Assembly: GCA_023455425.1 (NCBI GenBank)
Contig: JAEYCM010000014.1
Coordinates: 1 to 57,053, forward strand
DNA length: 57,053 bases
Direction: 5' to 3'
Source of the DNA: Bacillota bacterium
GTDB lineage: Bacteria; Bacillota; Clostridia; Christensenellales; CAG-138
Position numbers and translations under genes: made by a program. Of this stretch, positions 33,140-40,129 are shown one piece after another (the first letter of the stretch is position 1; each line of letters opens with the position of its first letter). The notes under the pieces are model-generated. The model made no database searches. It had not been told where the DNA came from and was given only the letters and a program-made list of their open reading frames with translations.

Positions 33140-33164
33140 AAAAAAGCGGCTGCGCCGCTTTTTT
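33140..33164. terminator. Bidirectional terminator
   Basis: AAAAAAGCGGC-TGC-GCCGCTTTTTT. It serves the TfoX-C gene and the convergent 56-residue DUF1540 gene. Confidence 0.92.
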
Positions 33165-33184
33165 CCATGCGAGGGACAATCTGA

Positions 33185-33355
33185 TTACTTTTTCTTGTAC
33201 GATCCGCACAGCGTTTCGTCTTCCGGATTGCCGGTGTTGCAGCTGTGACATGGTTTGACCACGATGTGGTTCAGGTTGCACATGCCTTCGTCTTTGAAAT
33301 ATGCGCAGCTGTTCACTTCACATCCGATGGTCTGCTGCCCTGCTCTGTCTTGCAT
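33185..33355 (-). CDS. DUF1540 protein, 56 residues
   Basis: A short gene (57 codons with stop) starting MQDRAGQQTIGCEVNSC behind CAGGAGGTAAC. The cysteine spacing GCEVNSCAYF, MCNLNHIVV, CHSCN and LCGSYKK fits the DUF1540 family, small Cys-rich proteins that probably bind a metal. It has the shared terminator downstream. The function is unknown; DUF1540 proteins are widespread in Clostridia, sometimes in sporulation contexts. Confidence 0.85.
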   Translation of the reverse strand: MQDRAGQQTIGCEVNSCAYFKDEGMCNLNHIVVKPCHSCNTGNPEDETLCGSYKKK

Positions 33356-33460
33356 GTATGTTACCTCCTGTTTCGTTTGATCGGGGTTCGATCGGTTTTA
33401 GTATGCGGCGCGGCGGTATACAATATGCAGTGTATTGTTCACGGAAGAGAAAGGAGTCTC

Positions 33461-33973
33461 ATGCAATCCATCCGCAGCCTGTTGCCCGCGGCAAACACGG
33501 ACGCAAACGTATTGATTCTCGGCTCCATGCCGGGCGTTCGCTCATTGGAAGCCGGACAGTATTACGCGCATCCGCGCAACGATTTTTGGCCGTTGATTTT
33601 TCTGGTTCTGCGCGAAAGCGATCCTTTTGATTATGATGCGCGAATTGCCGTGCTGTTACAACACAAAATCGCTTTGTGGGACGTCATAGGCGAATGCGAG
33701 CGCGAGGGAAGCCTGGATAAAAACATAAAAGCCGCTGTCCCAAACGACATTCGCGGCTTTTTGAAAACGCATCCCAGCATCAAAACCATCTGCTTTAACG
33801 GCACGACGGCGCGCCGGACGTATTTTGCCCATTTCCCGGCGCAGGACGATATCGCCTATTTGCTGCTGCCGTCTTCGAGCCCTGTTCCCAGGCGACACAT
33901 CCGCACCAGGGAGGACAAGCTTCCCAAGTGGTTGGAAATCCGGCAACATTTAGGACAAGGCAAAGAAACATGA
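33461..33973 (+). CDS. DNA-deoxyinosine glycosylase (uracil-DNA-glycosylase superfamily)
   Basis: A 170-residue protein, ATG (MQSIRSLLPAANT) behind AAAGGAG. Superfamily motifs are LILGSMPGVRSLEAGQYYAH near the N-terminus with HPRNDFWPL following, and LLPSSSPVPRR near the C-terminus. Members excise hypoxanthine, the deamination product of adenine, from DNA to start base-excision repair. The gene is single and ends four bases from the convergent zur gene. Confidence 0.85.
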   Translation: MQSIRSLLPAANTDANVLILGSMPGVRSLEAGQYYAHPRNDFWPLIFLVLRESDPFDYDARIAVLLQHKIALWDVIGECEREGSLDKNIKAAVPNDIRGFLKTHPSIKTICFNGTTARRTYFAHFPAQDDIAYLLLPSSSPVPRRHIRTREDKLPKWLEIRQHLGQGKET

Positions 33974-33976
33974 CAC

Positions 33977-34393
33977 CTATTCTTTGTGCGCACAGGAATC
34001 GCAATAACCATAGATCTCCAAATTATGGCCTACGACCTGAAACCCTTGTTCCGCAACCTTGGGCGTAAAGTGCCCGAGCGGACAATCGTCCACCGGTACG
34101 ATACGCCTACATCCCATACAGACCGCATAGTGACGGTGCGCGTTCCGGTTTAAGGCGTATACCGCCGTATCGCTGCTGGCGACGGCGACCTTGTCGACCA
34201 CGCCTTTTTCCACCAGCAATTCCAACACCCTGTAAACGGTGGAAAGCCAGACAGCTTCTCCCGTTTTTTCAATTTGGGAGAAAATCTCCATGGCGCCGAG
34301 CGGCTGCTGCGCAGATTCAAGCACCTGCATGACAAGCGCGCGCGGTTTGGTGCGCTTCACGTCCTTGGGCCAGCCAGTTCCCTGCTCCTTCAT
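33977..34393 (-). CDS. zur: Fur-family repressor, probably zinc-responsive (Zur)
   Basis: A 138-residue Fur-family protein behind AAAGGAGGCGCGCA. The winged helix is at about 10-80 (AVWLSTVYRVLELLVEKG), followed by the metal-binding dimerisation domain with HRHYAVCMGCRR and YGYCDSC, the two CxxC pairs of the structural zinc site. It is last in the znuA-znuC-znuB operon, which points to Zur rather than Fur or PerR. The likely target is the inverted repeat at 37001-37015, giving negative autoregulation of the operon. Confidence 0.88.
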   Translation of the reverse strand: MKEQGTGWPKDVKRTKPRALVMQVLESAQQPLGAMEIFSQIEKTGEAVWLSTVYRVLELLVEKGVVDKVAVASSDTAVYALNRNAHRHYAVCMGCRRIVPVDDCPLGHFTPKVAEQGFQVVGHNLEIYGYCDSCAHKE

Positions 34394-34405
34394 TGCGCGC
34401 CTCCT

Positions 34406-35227
34406 TTAAACAGAAACCCGCCCGCGCTTTTGCTTATGCGCCGATATGGAACGGCACAGCAATATGGCAAGCAGCGTCACAACCCCCAGCAGCACGATGG
34501 TGCCGCCGGGTTTCAGCCTTGCATAATATGCGAGTATCAGTCCCGCAACCGTAAAGAATACAGCAAAGCAGACGGAATACAGCAGCGTCTTTTGAAAGCT
34601 TTGCTTTAATTGCATGGCGCAGGCGACGGGCAGCACCATCAGCGAGGAGACCACCAGCGCCCCCACCGTGCGCGCCGCAACGGAAACCGTGACAGCGGTG
34701 AGTATGGTGAACAGAAAGCTCACGGTCTTTACCGGTACGCCCGCAAGGCGCGCGGAGCGTTCATCAAGGGCCAGATAGAACAGCTCCTTATACAGCAGTA
34801 AAAACGCCAGCATGACCGCGGCGCTGATGAGCACGACCAACAGCAGCTCAAAATCGCTGATGGCGACGATGCTGCCAAACAGGAAGCTGTTGAAATTGGA
34901 AGCGTTTTTCACAAAGCCGGAGAGTATGCCCGCAAGGCCGATGCCCGCGGACATGATGATGGCGATGGAAAGCTCCGCGTATTGCGGGATGCGTTTTCTG
35001 ACCGCTTCAATGCCCAGCGCCGCGAGTATGGTAGCGACCACCGCGCCCAATATGGGATTCACGCCCATCACAAGACCGCCCGCAACGCCCGCAAGCGAGG
35101 TGTGGGAAAGCGCGTCGCCAATCATGGACAGCCGCTTTAACACCACCACCATGCCGATGCACGGGATGATGACGGCAAGCAGTATGCCCGCGAGCAGCGC
35201 CCGCTGCATAAACAGATACTCCAGCAT
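34406..35227 (-). CDS. znuB: Zinc ABC transporter permease
   Basis: A 273-residue ABC-3 family permease, ATG behind GGGGGAAT. It has about eight helices; family blocks include MIGDALSHTSLAGVAGGLVMG and the coupling region ERSARLAGVPVKTV. It forms the membrane channel for ZnuA-delivered zinc. One base separates its start from the end of znuC. Metal specificity rests on the zur linkage and the ZnuA loop. Confidence 0.9.
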   Translation of the reverse strand: MLEYLFMQRALLAGILLAVIIPCIGMVVVLKRLSMIGDALSHTSLAGVAGGLVMGVNPILGAVVATILAALGIEAVRKRIPQYAELSIAIIMSAGIGLAGILSGFVKNASNFNSFLFGSIVAISDFELLLVVLISAAVMLAFLLLYKELFYLALDERSARLAGVPVKTVSFLFTILTAVTVSVAARTVGALVVSSLMVLPVACAMQLKQSFQKTLLYSVCFAVFFTVAGLILAYYARLKPGGTIVLLGVVTLLAILLCRSISAHKQKRGRVSV

Positions 35228-35228
35228 C

Positions 35229-36014
35229 TTATTCCCCCTTGTGGGTGCACCGGGCAGGGTGCGTGTGTCTGTGGGTCAACTCCTCCGCCACCTGCTCGGG
35301 CTGGAGCTCCACAAGCGAGCTCTCCTCCAGGCAAAGCACGCGGGAAACATGCGCGGCAGCTCTGCCCATATCGTGCGTGACCATGACGACCGTGACGCCT
35401 TGTTCCCGGTTGTACCGCGAAAGAAGCGCGTAGAGCGTCTCCACCGTCTGCGCATCAACGCCCGTGGTGGGCTCGTCCAGCAGCAGCAGCTCCGGCTCGC
35501 TGACCAACACCCTTGCAAGCATCACGCGCTGCTGCTGGCCGCCGGAAAGTTCGCCGAAAAGCCGCTTCGCATGGGCCTCCATATGAACCTGCTCCAGGGC
35601 ATGGCGCGCCTTCTCTCTCTGGGCTTTATTGGGCAGGCGGAACAGGCCGATTTCGGAATAGAGGTTTGCAAGTACGATCTCTTCCGCCGTGGCGGGAAAG
35701 CCCATGTTGCCCCGAAAACCGTTCTGCGGCACAAAGCCGATTTTGGGCCAGGCTTTAAAATGCGCGACGTCCTCCCCAAACAGGCGGATACCGCCCTGCA
35801 CCGGGGAAAGTTCGCCCAAAATTAGGCGCAGCAGCGTGCTCTTACCCGAGCCGTTGGAGCCGATGATGGAGACAAAATCCCCCTTGTTTACGGCAAACCC
35901 CACCTGATATAAGATCTGCTCCCCGGTATAGCCGAAGCAGATATCCCGCGCTTCTATAATGGTCTCTTGTAAGGCAGCCGCTTCTGTGCCGGCGGCTTTT
36001 ATGACAGCGGGCAT
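35229..36014 (-). CDS. znuC: Zinc ABC transporter ATPase
   Basis: A 261-residue ATPase: Walker A GSNGSGKST, Q-loop FVPQNGFRGN, signature ELSGGQQQRV, Walker B LLLLDEPTTGVD and switch His in VTHDMGR. The C-terminus has a short His-rich tail (THRHTHPARCTH), common in zinc transport proteins. SD-like GGATGGGG precedes the ATG. Confidence 0.92.
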   Translation of the reverse strand: MPAVIKAAGTEAAALQETIIEARDICFGYTGEQILYQVGFAVNKGDFVSIIGSNGSGKSTLLRLILGELSPVQGGIRLFGEDVAHFKAWPKIGFVPQNGFRGNMGFPATAEEIVLANLYSEIGLFRLPNKAQREKARHALEQVHMEAHAKRLFGELSGGQQQRVMLARVLVSEPELLLLDEPTTGVDAQTVETLYALLSRYNREQGVTVVMVTHDMGRAAAHVSRVLCLEESSLVELQPEQVAEELTHRHTHPARCTHKGE

Positions 36015-36041
36015 AGCCCCATCCCTTCTTTTGCCTGATTG

Positions 36042-36977
36042 CTACTGCAGCGCTTCCTGAAGAGCAGCCAGGTTCTTGCGCATAACGCTCAAATAGTCGG
36101 CGCCTGAAGCGCGTTCTTCATCGGTCAATCCCTCCACGGGACTTAATACGGCGGTGTTCGCCCCCGTTTCCGCCGCAATGGCGTTCGCGACGTCCGGGCT
36201 CAATAATTCTTCAAAGAATATGGTGGTCACACCCTTTTCGCGCGCAAGATTGATGATCTCCGCCATACGCCCGGGGTCCGGCTCCGAATCGGGCGCTAAG
36301 CCCTCAATGCCGATCTGGGTGAGGCCGTAAGCGGCGCAAAGGTATCCGTACGCCTCATGGGATACGATGATCTCTTTTTTGGGCAGGCCCGAAAGCGCGG
36401 TGCGGAACACTTCATCCAGGGCGTCGAACTCCTTGGCCCATTTTTCATAGTTTGCCTCATAATAAGAGGCATTTTCGGCGTCCGCCTGCACAAATGCATT
36501 TTTAATGGTTGCAAGCTCCATCTTCGCGTTGTTGGGGTCGAGCCACACGTGCGGGTCAATTCCGTCATGTTCGTCTTCTTCCGCTTCCTCCGCTTCCTCG
36601 TGCGCTCCCTCGCGCAGCGCGATGCCTTTGGAGGCTTCTACCACAATGAGCGCGGAAGCATCCAGCGACGCCAACACATCTTCGGCCCAATGTTCCATCT
36701 CCGCTCCATTATAAATGAACAGGTCGGCATTTTGAAGCCCCGCGATATCCGCCGCGGCAGGTTCCCAATCGTGCGGTTCCGTGCCGTCGGGCACCATGAC
36801 AGTAATATCTGCCTTGTCTCCGCAGATTTTCTTTGCAAAATCATACATGGTATAGAAGCTTGCATACACGGAAAGCTTACCTTCCGCCTGAACCTGTTCC
36901 GCCTGCCGTATGTTACAGCCTGTAAAAATCAGCACGGCGCATACTAGTATTGCGGCTATCTTTGGTGTTCGTTTCAT
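36042..36977 (-). CDS. znuA: Zinc-binding lipoprotein
   Basis: A 311-residue cluster A-I binding protein, start MKRTPKIAAILVC behind GGGGGAGCACC. Lipobox FTGC gives Cys near residue 20. Metal ligands are recognised in DGTEPHDWEP, DPHVWLDP and VSHEAYGYL. An acidic/His loop (EEAEEAEEDEHDGIDPH) between the second and third ligand segments resembles the flexible zinc-loading loop of ZnuA proteins. First gene of znuA-znuC-znuB-zur, under a consensus promoter covered by an inverted repeat. Confidence 0.9.
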   Translation of the reverse strand: MKRTPKIAAILVCAVLIFTGCNIRQAEQVQAEGKLSVYASFYTMYDFAKKICGDKADITVMVPDGTEPHDWEPAAADIAGLQNADLFIYNGAEMEHWAEDVLASLDASALIVVEASKGIALREGAHEEAEEAEEDEHDGIDPHVWLDPNNAKMELATIKNAFVQADAENASYYEANYEKWAKEFDALDEVFRTALSGLPKKEIIVSHEAYGYLCAAYGLTQIGIEGLAPDSEPDPGRMAEIINLAREKGVTTIFFEELLSPDVANAIAAETGANTAVLSPVEGLTDEERASGADYLSVMRKNLAALQEALQ

Positions 36978-37000
36978 GGTGCTCCCCCAAATCGCATAAT

Positions 37001-37015
37001 TGCGAACAATTCGCA
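37001..37015. promoter_or_regulatory. Probable Zur operator
   Basis: TGCGAA-CAA-TTCGCA, a perfect 6-bp inverted repeat directly downstream of the znuA -10 box. A third TTCGCA (37011-37016 region) and GCATTCGC extend it. Position and symmetry suit a Fur-family dimer. Confidence 0.65.
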
Positions 37016-37020
37016 TTCGC

Positions 37021-37049
37021 ATTATATAGCTTACCCTTGCGAAAGTCAA
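37021..37049 (-). promoter_or_regulatory. Sigma-A promoter of znuA operon
   Basis: Minus-strand TTGACT (37044-37049), 17 bases, TATAAT (37021-37026). Confidence 0.85.
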
Positions 37050-37129
37050 TGTAAACTTGTTAGCCGGCCACTTTCCGTAATCTCCCTTAATATTTTTACG
37101 CTGGCAACAAAATCCTGCGCAAAAGGCGC

Positions 37130-37156
37130 TAAACGAAATCCGAAAACTGCCGATAA
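37130..37156 (+). promoter_or_regulatory. Sigma-D (sigma-28) flagellar promoter of motAB
   Basis: TAAA (37130-37133), exactly 15 bases, GCCGATAA (37149-37156): a full match to the flagellar/motility sigma consensus, 51 bases before the motA ATG. Confidence 0.9.
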
Positions 37157-37207
37157 GTATAAACAGTGGGATTTTTCGCAAGTTTATTGCGTGTTGAGAG
37201 GTAACAT

Positions 37208-38011
37208 ATGGGCATTGCCACGATAATTGGTATTATTTTTGCGTTCGGCGCACTGATACTGGGGTTTATTCTGGAACATGGCGATATCATGTCCCTTTTT
37301 ATTCTCAGCCCGGCGGTCATCGTAATCGGCGGCACGTTCGGCGTGCTGTTTATTGCGTTCTCCATACAGGACGTTGCAAAAGTTCCCCTCCTGATCGGCC
37401 GCGCAATGAGCAACCCCAAAGTGGATCTGCAGGGGACGATGGATACCATCATCGACATTGCCGTGCAGGTAAAAAAATCCGGCATGCTCATATTGGACCA
37501 GATGGTGCGCGATCCGGAATTTATCAAAAAGAACGATCCGCTCATGATCAAAGGGCTTACGCTTTTGATGGACAAGCTGGATAAAGAAGAACTGCGCGAA
37601 ATTTTGGAAAACGACCTGCGCGTGGAGGAACAAATCAAAAAGAAAGAAGTTTCCATATTTGAATCCGCGGGCGGCTTTTCCCCGACGCTGGGCATTATCG
37701 GTACGGTGCTTGGACTTATTCAGGTGTTGGCCAACATGGGCACACCCGACGAGCTTGCAAAATCCATCGCCGTTGCGTTCGTGGCGACACTCTACGGCGT
37801 GGTATTTGCAAACCTTGTCTACCTCCCTATCGCAAATAAACTTACGCTGCGCATCAAAATAGAACGCGTCACCAAGGAAATGATCATTGACGGCGTAATG
37901 GCCATCAACGATTTTGAAAGCCCCATTGCCATTCGCGAGCGTTTGAACTCCTACCTGAAGTTCTCCAATAAGAAGTCCACTCCGGCAAAGGAAGGTGGAG
38001 CAAGTGAGTAA
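37208..38011 (+). CDS. motA: Flagellar motor stator protein MotA
   Basis: A 267-residue membrane protein with four helices, behind GAGAGGTAAC. Conserved blocks: SPAVIVIGGTFGVLF (second helix), the charged cytoplasmic loop around REILENDLRVEEQIKKKE, and FSPTLGIIGTVLGLIQVL containing the conserved proline. With MotB it forms the ion-driven stator. No other flagellar gene is in the window; the sigma-D promoter indicates it is co-regulated with late flagellar genes elsewhere. Confidence 0.93.
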   Translation: MGIATIIGIIFAFGALILGFILEHGDIMSLFILSPAVIVIGGTFGVLFIAFSIQDVAKVPLLIGRAMSNPKVDLQGTMDTIIDIAVQVKKSGMLILDQMVRDPEFIKKNDPLMIKGLTLLMDKLDKEELREILENDLRVEEQIKKKEVSIFESAGGFSPTLGIIGTVLGLIQVLANMGTPDELAKSIAVAFVATLYGVVFANLVYLPIANKLTLRIKIERVTKEMIIDGVMAINDFESPIAIRERLNSYLKFSNKKSTPAKEGGASE

Positions 38012-38834
38012 ACGCGACTCCCATGAAGAAGAAGGGAAGCACGAAGGGGGAAGTGAACGCTGGCTGATCACCTACGCGGATATGATTACGCTGTTGCTTG
38101 CGCTCTTTATCATGATGTACGCCATGAGTTCGGTGGACTTGGATAAATATGCGGCGCTCGCCGAGCAGCTTGGCCAAACGCTCAATCCCAGCGCGCAAGT
38201 CGGAACCGGCAATGGTACCGGCAATGGTACCGGCAACGGGACAGGAAACGGCACCGGGTTTTTGGAAGGCACCATTATCGGTATTTCCGGCGAAACGGAT
38301 CAGGCCCTTGCTTCCGTCGGGTTGAACACCACGCAAATCAGCGTGAACGATTTGCAAAAGCAGCTCAACAACCTCATTACGTCCAGCAATCTCAACGCGT
38401 ATGCAAGCGTCCATAAAGAGGACCGCGGCATTACATTGAGCTTGGTGGAGGGCATGCTGTTCCAATCCGGCTCGGCGGATATCAACCCGAGCGCGAACGA
38501 AATACTCGAAAAGCTCATTGTCATCATCCGTTCGGTAGACAATTACATCCGCGTGGAAGGCTCCACCGACAACGTGCCCATCCGCACGGCCAAATTCCCC
38601 TCCAACTGGGAGCTTGCATCCCAGCGCGCCATCAATGTTGCCAAGCTTCTGGTGGCGGAGGGTGTTGACCCCACCCGCATTTCGGTGGTCAGCTACGGTG
38701 AATACCGGCCCGTCGCCCCCAACGATTCAGAAGAAAACCGCAAGCTCAACCGTCGCGTGGATATTGTGTTTTTGAATCAGGAGCTCGACAAATATGAGCC
38801 GGGCAGCGAGGAAAGCGCGGAAACGAGCAATTAA
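38004..38834 (+). CDS. motB: Flagellar motor stator protein MotB
   Basis: A 276-residue stator subunit. I chose the GTG at 38004, overlapping the motA stop, with AAGGTGGA upstream; a GTG three codons earlier is possible. Single helix at about 20-42 with the ion-carrying Asp26 in LITYADMITLLLA. The peptidoglycan-binding OmpA-like domain covers about 145-260 (FQSGSADINPSANEILEKL, RVEGSTDNVPI, ELASQRAINVAKLLV). Between them lies an unusual (GTGN)n linker encoded by a 12-bp tandem repeat. Whether H+ or Na+ drives it cannot be read with confidence. Confidence 0.92.
   Translation: MSKRDSHEEEGKHEGGSERWLITYADMITLLLALFIMMYAMSSVDLDKYAALAEQLGQTLNPSAQVGTGNGTGNGTGNGTGNGTGFLEGTIIGISGETDQALASVGLNTTQISVNDLQKQLNNLITSSNLNAYASVHKEDRGITLSLVEGMLFQSGSADINPSANEILEKLIVIIRSVDNYIRVEGSTDNVPIRTAKFPSNWELASQRAINVAKLLVAEGVDPTRISVVSYGEYRPVAPNDSEENRKLNRRVDIVFLNQELDKYEPGSEESAETSN
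38202..38258 (+). repeat. 12-bp tandem repeat in motB
   Basis: Units of GGAACCGGCAAT type encode GTGN four to five times, right after the plug/linker region. Unit-number change would alter linker length without a frameshift. Confidence 0.85.
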
Positions 38835-38856
38835 ACCATAAAAAAATATAAAACAA

Positions 38857-38889
38857 ACAGCGGCCCGTATGATCATGCGGGCCGCTGTT
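38857..38889 (+). terminator. motAB terminator
   Basis: CAGCGGCCCG/CGGGCCGCTG stem with a 10-base loop, followed by TTGTGT. On the minus strand the A-rich flank becomes a T-rich run, so it may act both ways. Confidence 0.65.
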
Positions 38890-38937
38890 GTGTCAAATAA
38901 ACTTGCTAGGTTTCAGTATCGGCGCTTGCAGCGCCGC

Positions 38938-38983
38938 GTCCTCGGCGGGAGACGCCTCGGACACTAGGCCTGCGGGCCGTCGC
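38938..38983 (+). repeat. Double-hairpin intergenic repeat, copy B
   Basis: GTCCTCGGC core GGGAGACGCC TCGGAC, then GGCC-TGCG-GGCC and GTCGC. It lies in the gene-less stretch 38890-39251 between motB and kdpE. Very similar to copy C on the other side of kdpE. Confidence 0.7.
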
Positions 38984-39142
38984 GATAGATTTTTGCTTTG
39001 GGAAAACTGCGTTTCCCCAACCCCTTTCCTTAAGTACGCTCTTTTAATGCGCCAAAATGCATTATAGAAATTACGCATCCGCATAGTAGGGCGCTCCGTT
39101 GCCCTGCATACGAAAGAAACTGGGAAGCCTCCATATCAATCC

Positions 39143-39175
39143 GTCCCATCTGGCGACATGCGCGTCAGATGGGAC
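39143..39175. other. 10-bp stem-loop in motB/kdpE spacer
   Basis: GTCCCATCTG/CAGATGGGAC with a 13-base loop. A further hairpin TGCCGG/CCGGCA lies at about 39184-39209. Apart from these and copy B, nothing is seen between 38890 and 39212. Confidence 0.45.
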
Positions 39176-39212
39176 ACCTTGCGTGCCGGGTTGCTACGCC
39201 AAACCGGCACGG

Positions 39213-39246
39213 AAAACTCGAAGAAGGGGCGTGCGCCACTTCTTCG
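39213..39246 (-). terminator. kdpE terminator
   Basis: Minus-strand stem CGAAGAAG/CTTCTTCG with an inner GGCG/CGCC stem, followed by AGTTTTCC, six bases after the kdpE stop. Confidence 0.6.
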
Positions 39247-39251
39247 ACAAT

Positions 39252-39950
39252 TTATATTTCATCCATCATCCGGTAGCCGACGCCGACCTCGGTGACGATA
39301 TACTTGGGCTCCGCCGGGTTTTGTTCGAGCTTTCTCCGGATGTTCGCCATGTTCACACGAAGCGCCTGAATCTCGTTGGTGTAAGGACCCCAGACCTCGC
39401 GCATGATAAAATCGTGCGTGAGCACTTTTCCGATATTCTTTCCCAGCAGCACGATGATCTTATATTCGATGGGCGTAAAGTGCAAATCCTTGCCCGCAAG
39501 CGTTACGTTGCGCTTTTCGAGGTCGATTTCCAGTTCCCCAACGGAGATGACGGTTTCCTGCCGCGCCCCCTTTTCTACCCGCTGGGTCAGGCGGATGGCG
39601 TTTCTGATGCGCGCAAGCAGTTCCGCCGTACCAAAGGGCTTTGTGATATAATCGTTTGCGCCCAGGTCCAGCGCTTCCACCTTATCCCGCTCATGGCCGC
39701 GCGCGGAAACCACAACGACAGGTATGGCGCTCCATACACGCAGCAGCTTTAAGACTTCCACGCCGTCCATATCGGGCAGGCCAAGATCCAGCAGCACAAG
39801 GTCCGGGCTGTGGGAAGCGGCCATCGCCACTCCCTGCGAACCCTTGGGGGTCTTTACCACGCGGTAGCCGTTTGCGGTGAGGATGGCGGAAATGAAGTTC
39901 GAAATGGTCTCGTCATCCTCAATGATCAGAATAAGCGGTTGGTTGTTCAT
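39252..39950 (-). CDS. kdpE: OmpR-type response regulator KdpE
   Basis: A 232-residue regulator behind GGGGAGC. Receiver domain at 1-120 (IIEDDE acidic pocket, phospho-Asp in LVLLDLGLPDMDG, Lys in ITKPFG) and winged-helix DNA-binding domain at 130-230 (FTPIEYKIIVLLGKN, LRVNMANIRRKLE). It is the partner of the KdpD kinase upstream, from which it is separated by about 180 bases holding repeat copy C; kdpD and kdpE usually abut or overlap. No kdpFABC pump genes are present, so its targets here may be the adjacent cation-transport genes. Confidence 0.9.
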   Translation of the reverse strand: MNNQPLILIIEDDETISNFISAILTANGYRVVKTPKGSQGVAMAASHSPDLVLLDLGLPDMDGVEVLKLLRVWSAIPVVVVSARGHERDKVEALDLGANDYITKPFGTAELLARIRNAIRLTQRVEKGARQETVISVGELEIDLEKRNVTLAGKDLHFTPIEYKIIVLLGKNIGKVLTHDFIMREVWGPYTNEIQALRVNMANIRRKLEQNPAEPKYIVTEVGVGYRMMDEI

Positions 39951-40002
39951 ATTGCTCCCCTAATGAATAGTGAATTCAGATTGGCGCGGATATTTGTCGC
40001 CA

Positions 40003-40050
40003 GTCCTTCGGCGGGAGACGCCTACGGACACTTGGCCTGCAGGCCTTCGC
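40003..40050 (+). repeat. Double-hairpin intergenic repeat, copy C
   Basis: GTCCTTCGGC, core GGGAGACGCC, TACGGAC, then the palindrome GGCCTGCAGGCC and TTCGC. It sits between kdpD and kdpE. With copy B it brackets kdpE in the same orientation. Confidence 0.7.
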
Positions 40051-40129
40051 AAGAAAAAGCGCAGGAATACCCGCTGGTATTGCGAGCATTTTTGACGCAG
40101 TATGGCGGCAAACAGACCGCCAAGATGTT

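Noticed and set aside
39099..39752. 217-codon plus-strand ORF over kdpE
   Set aside because: Antisense to kdpE, with no ribosome-binding site.
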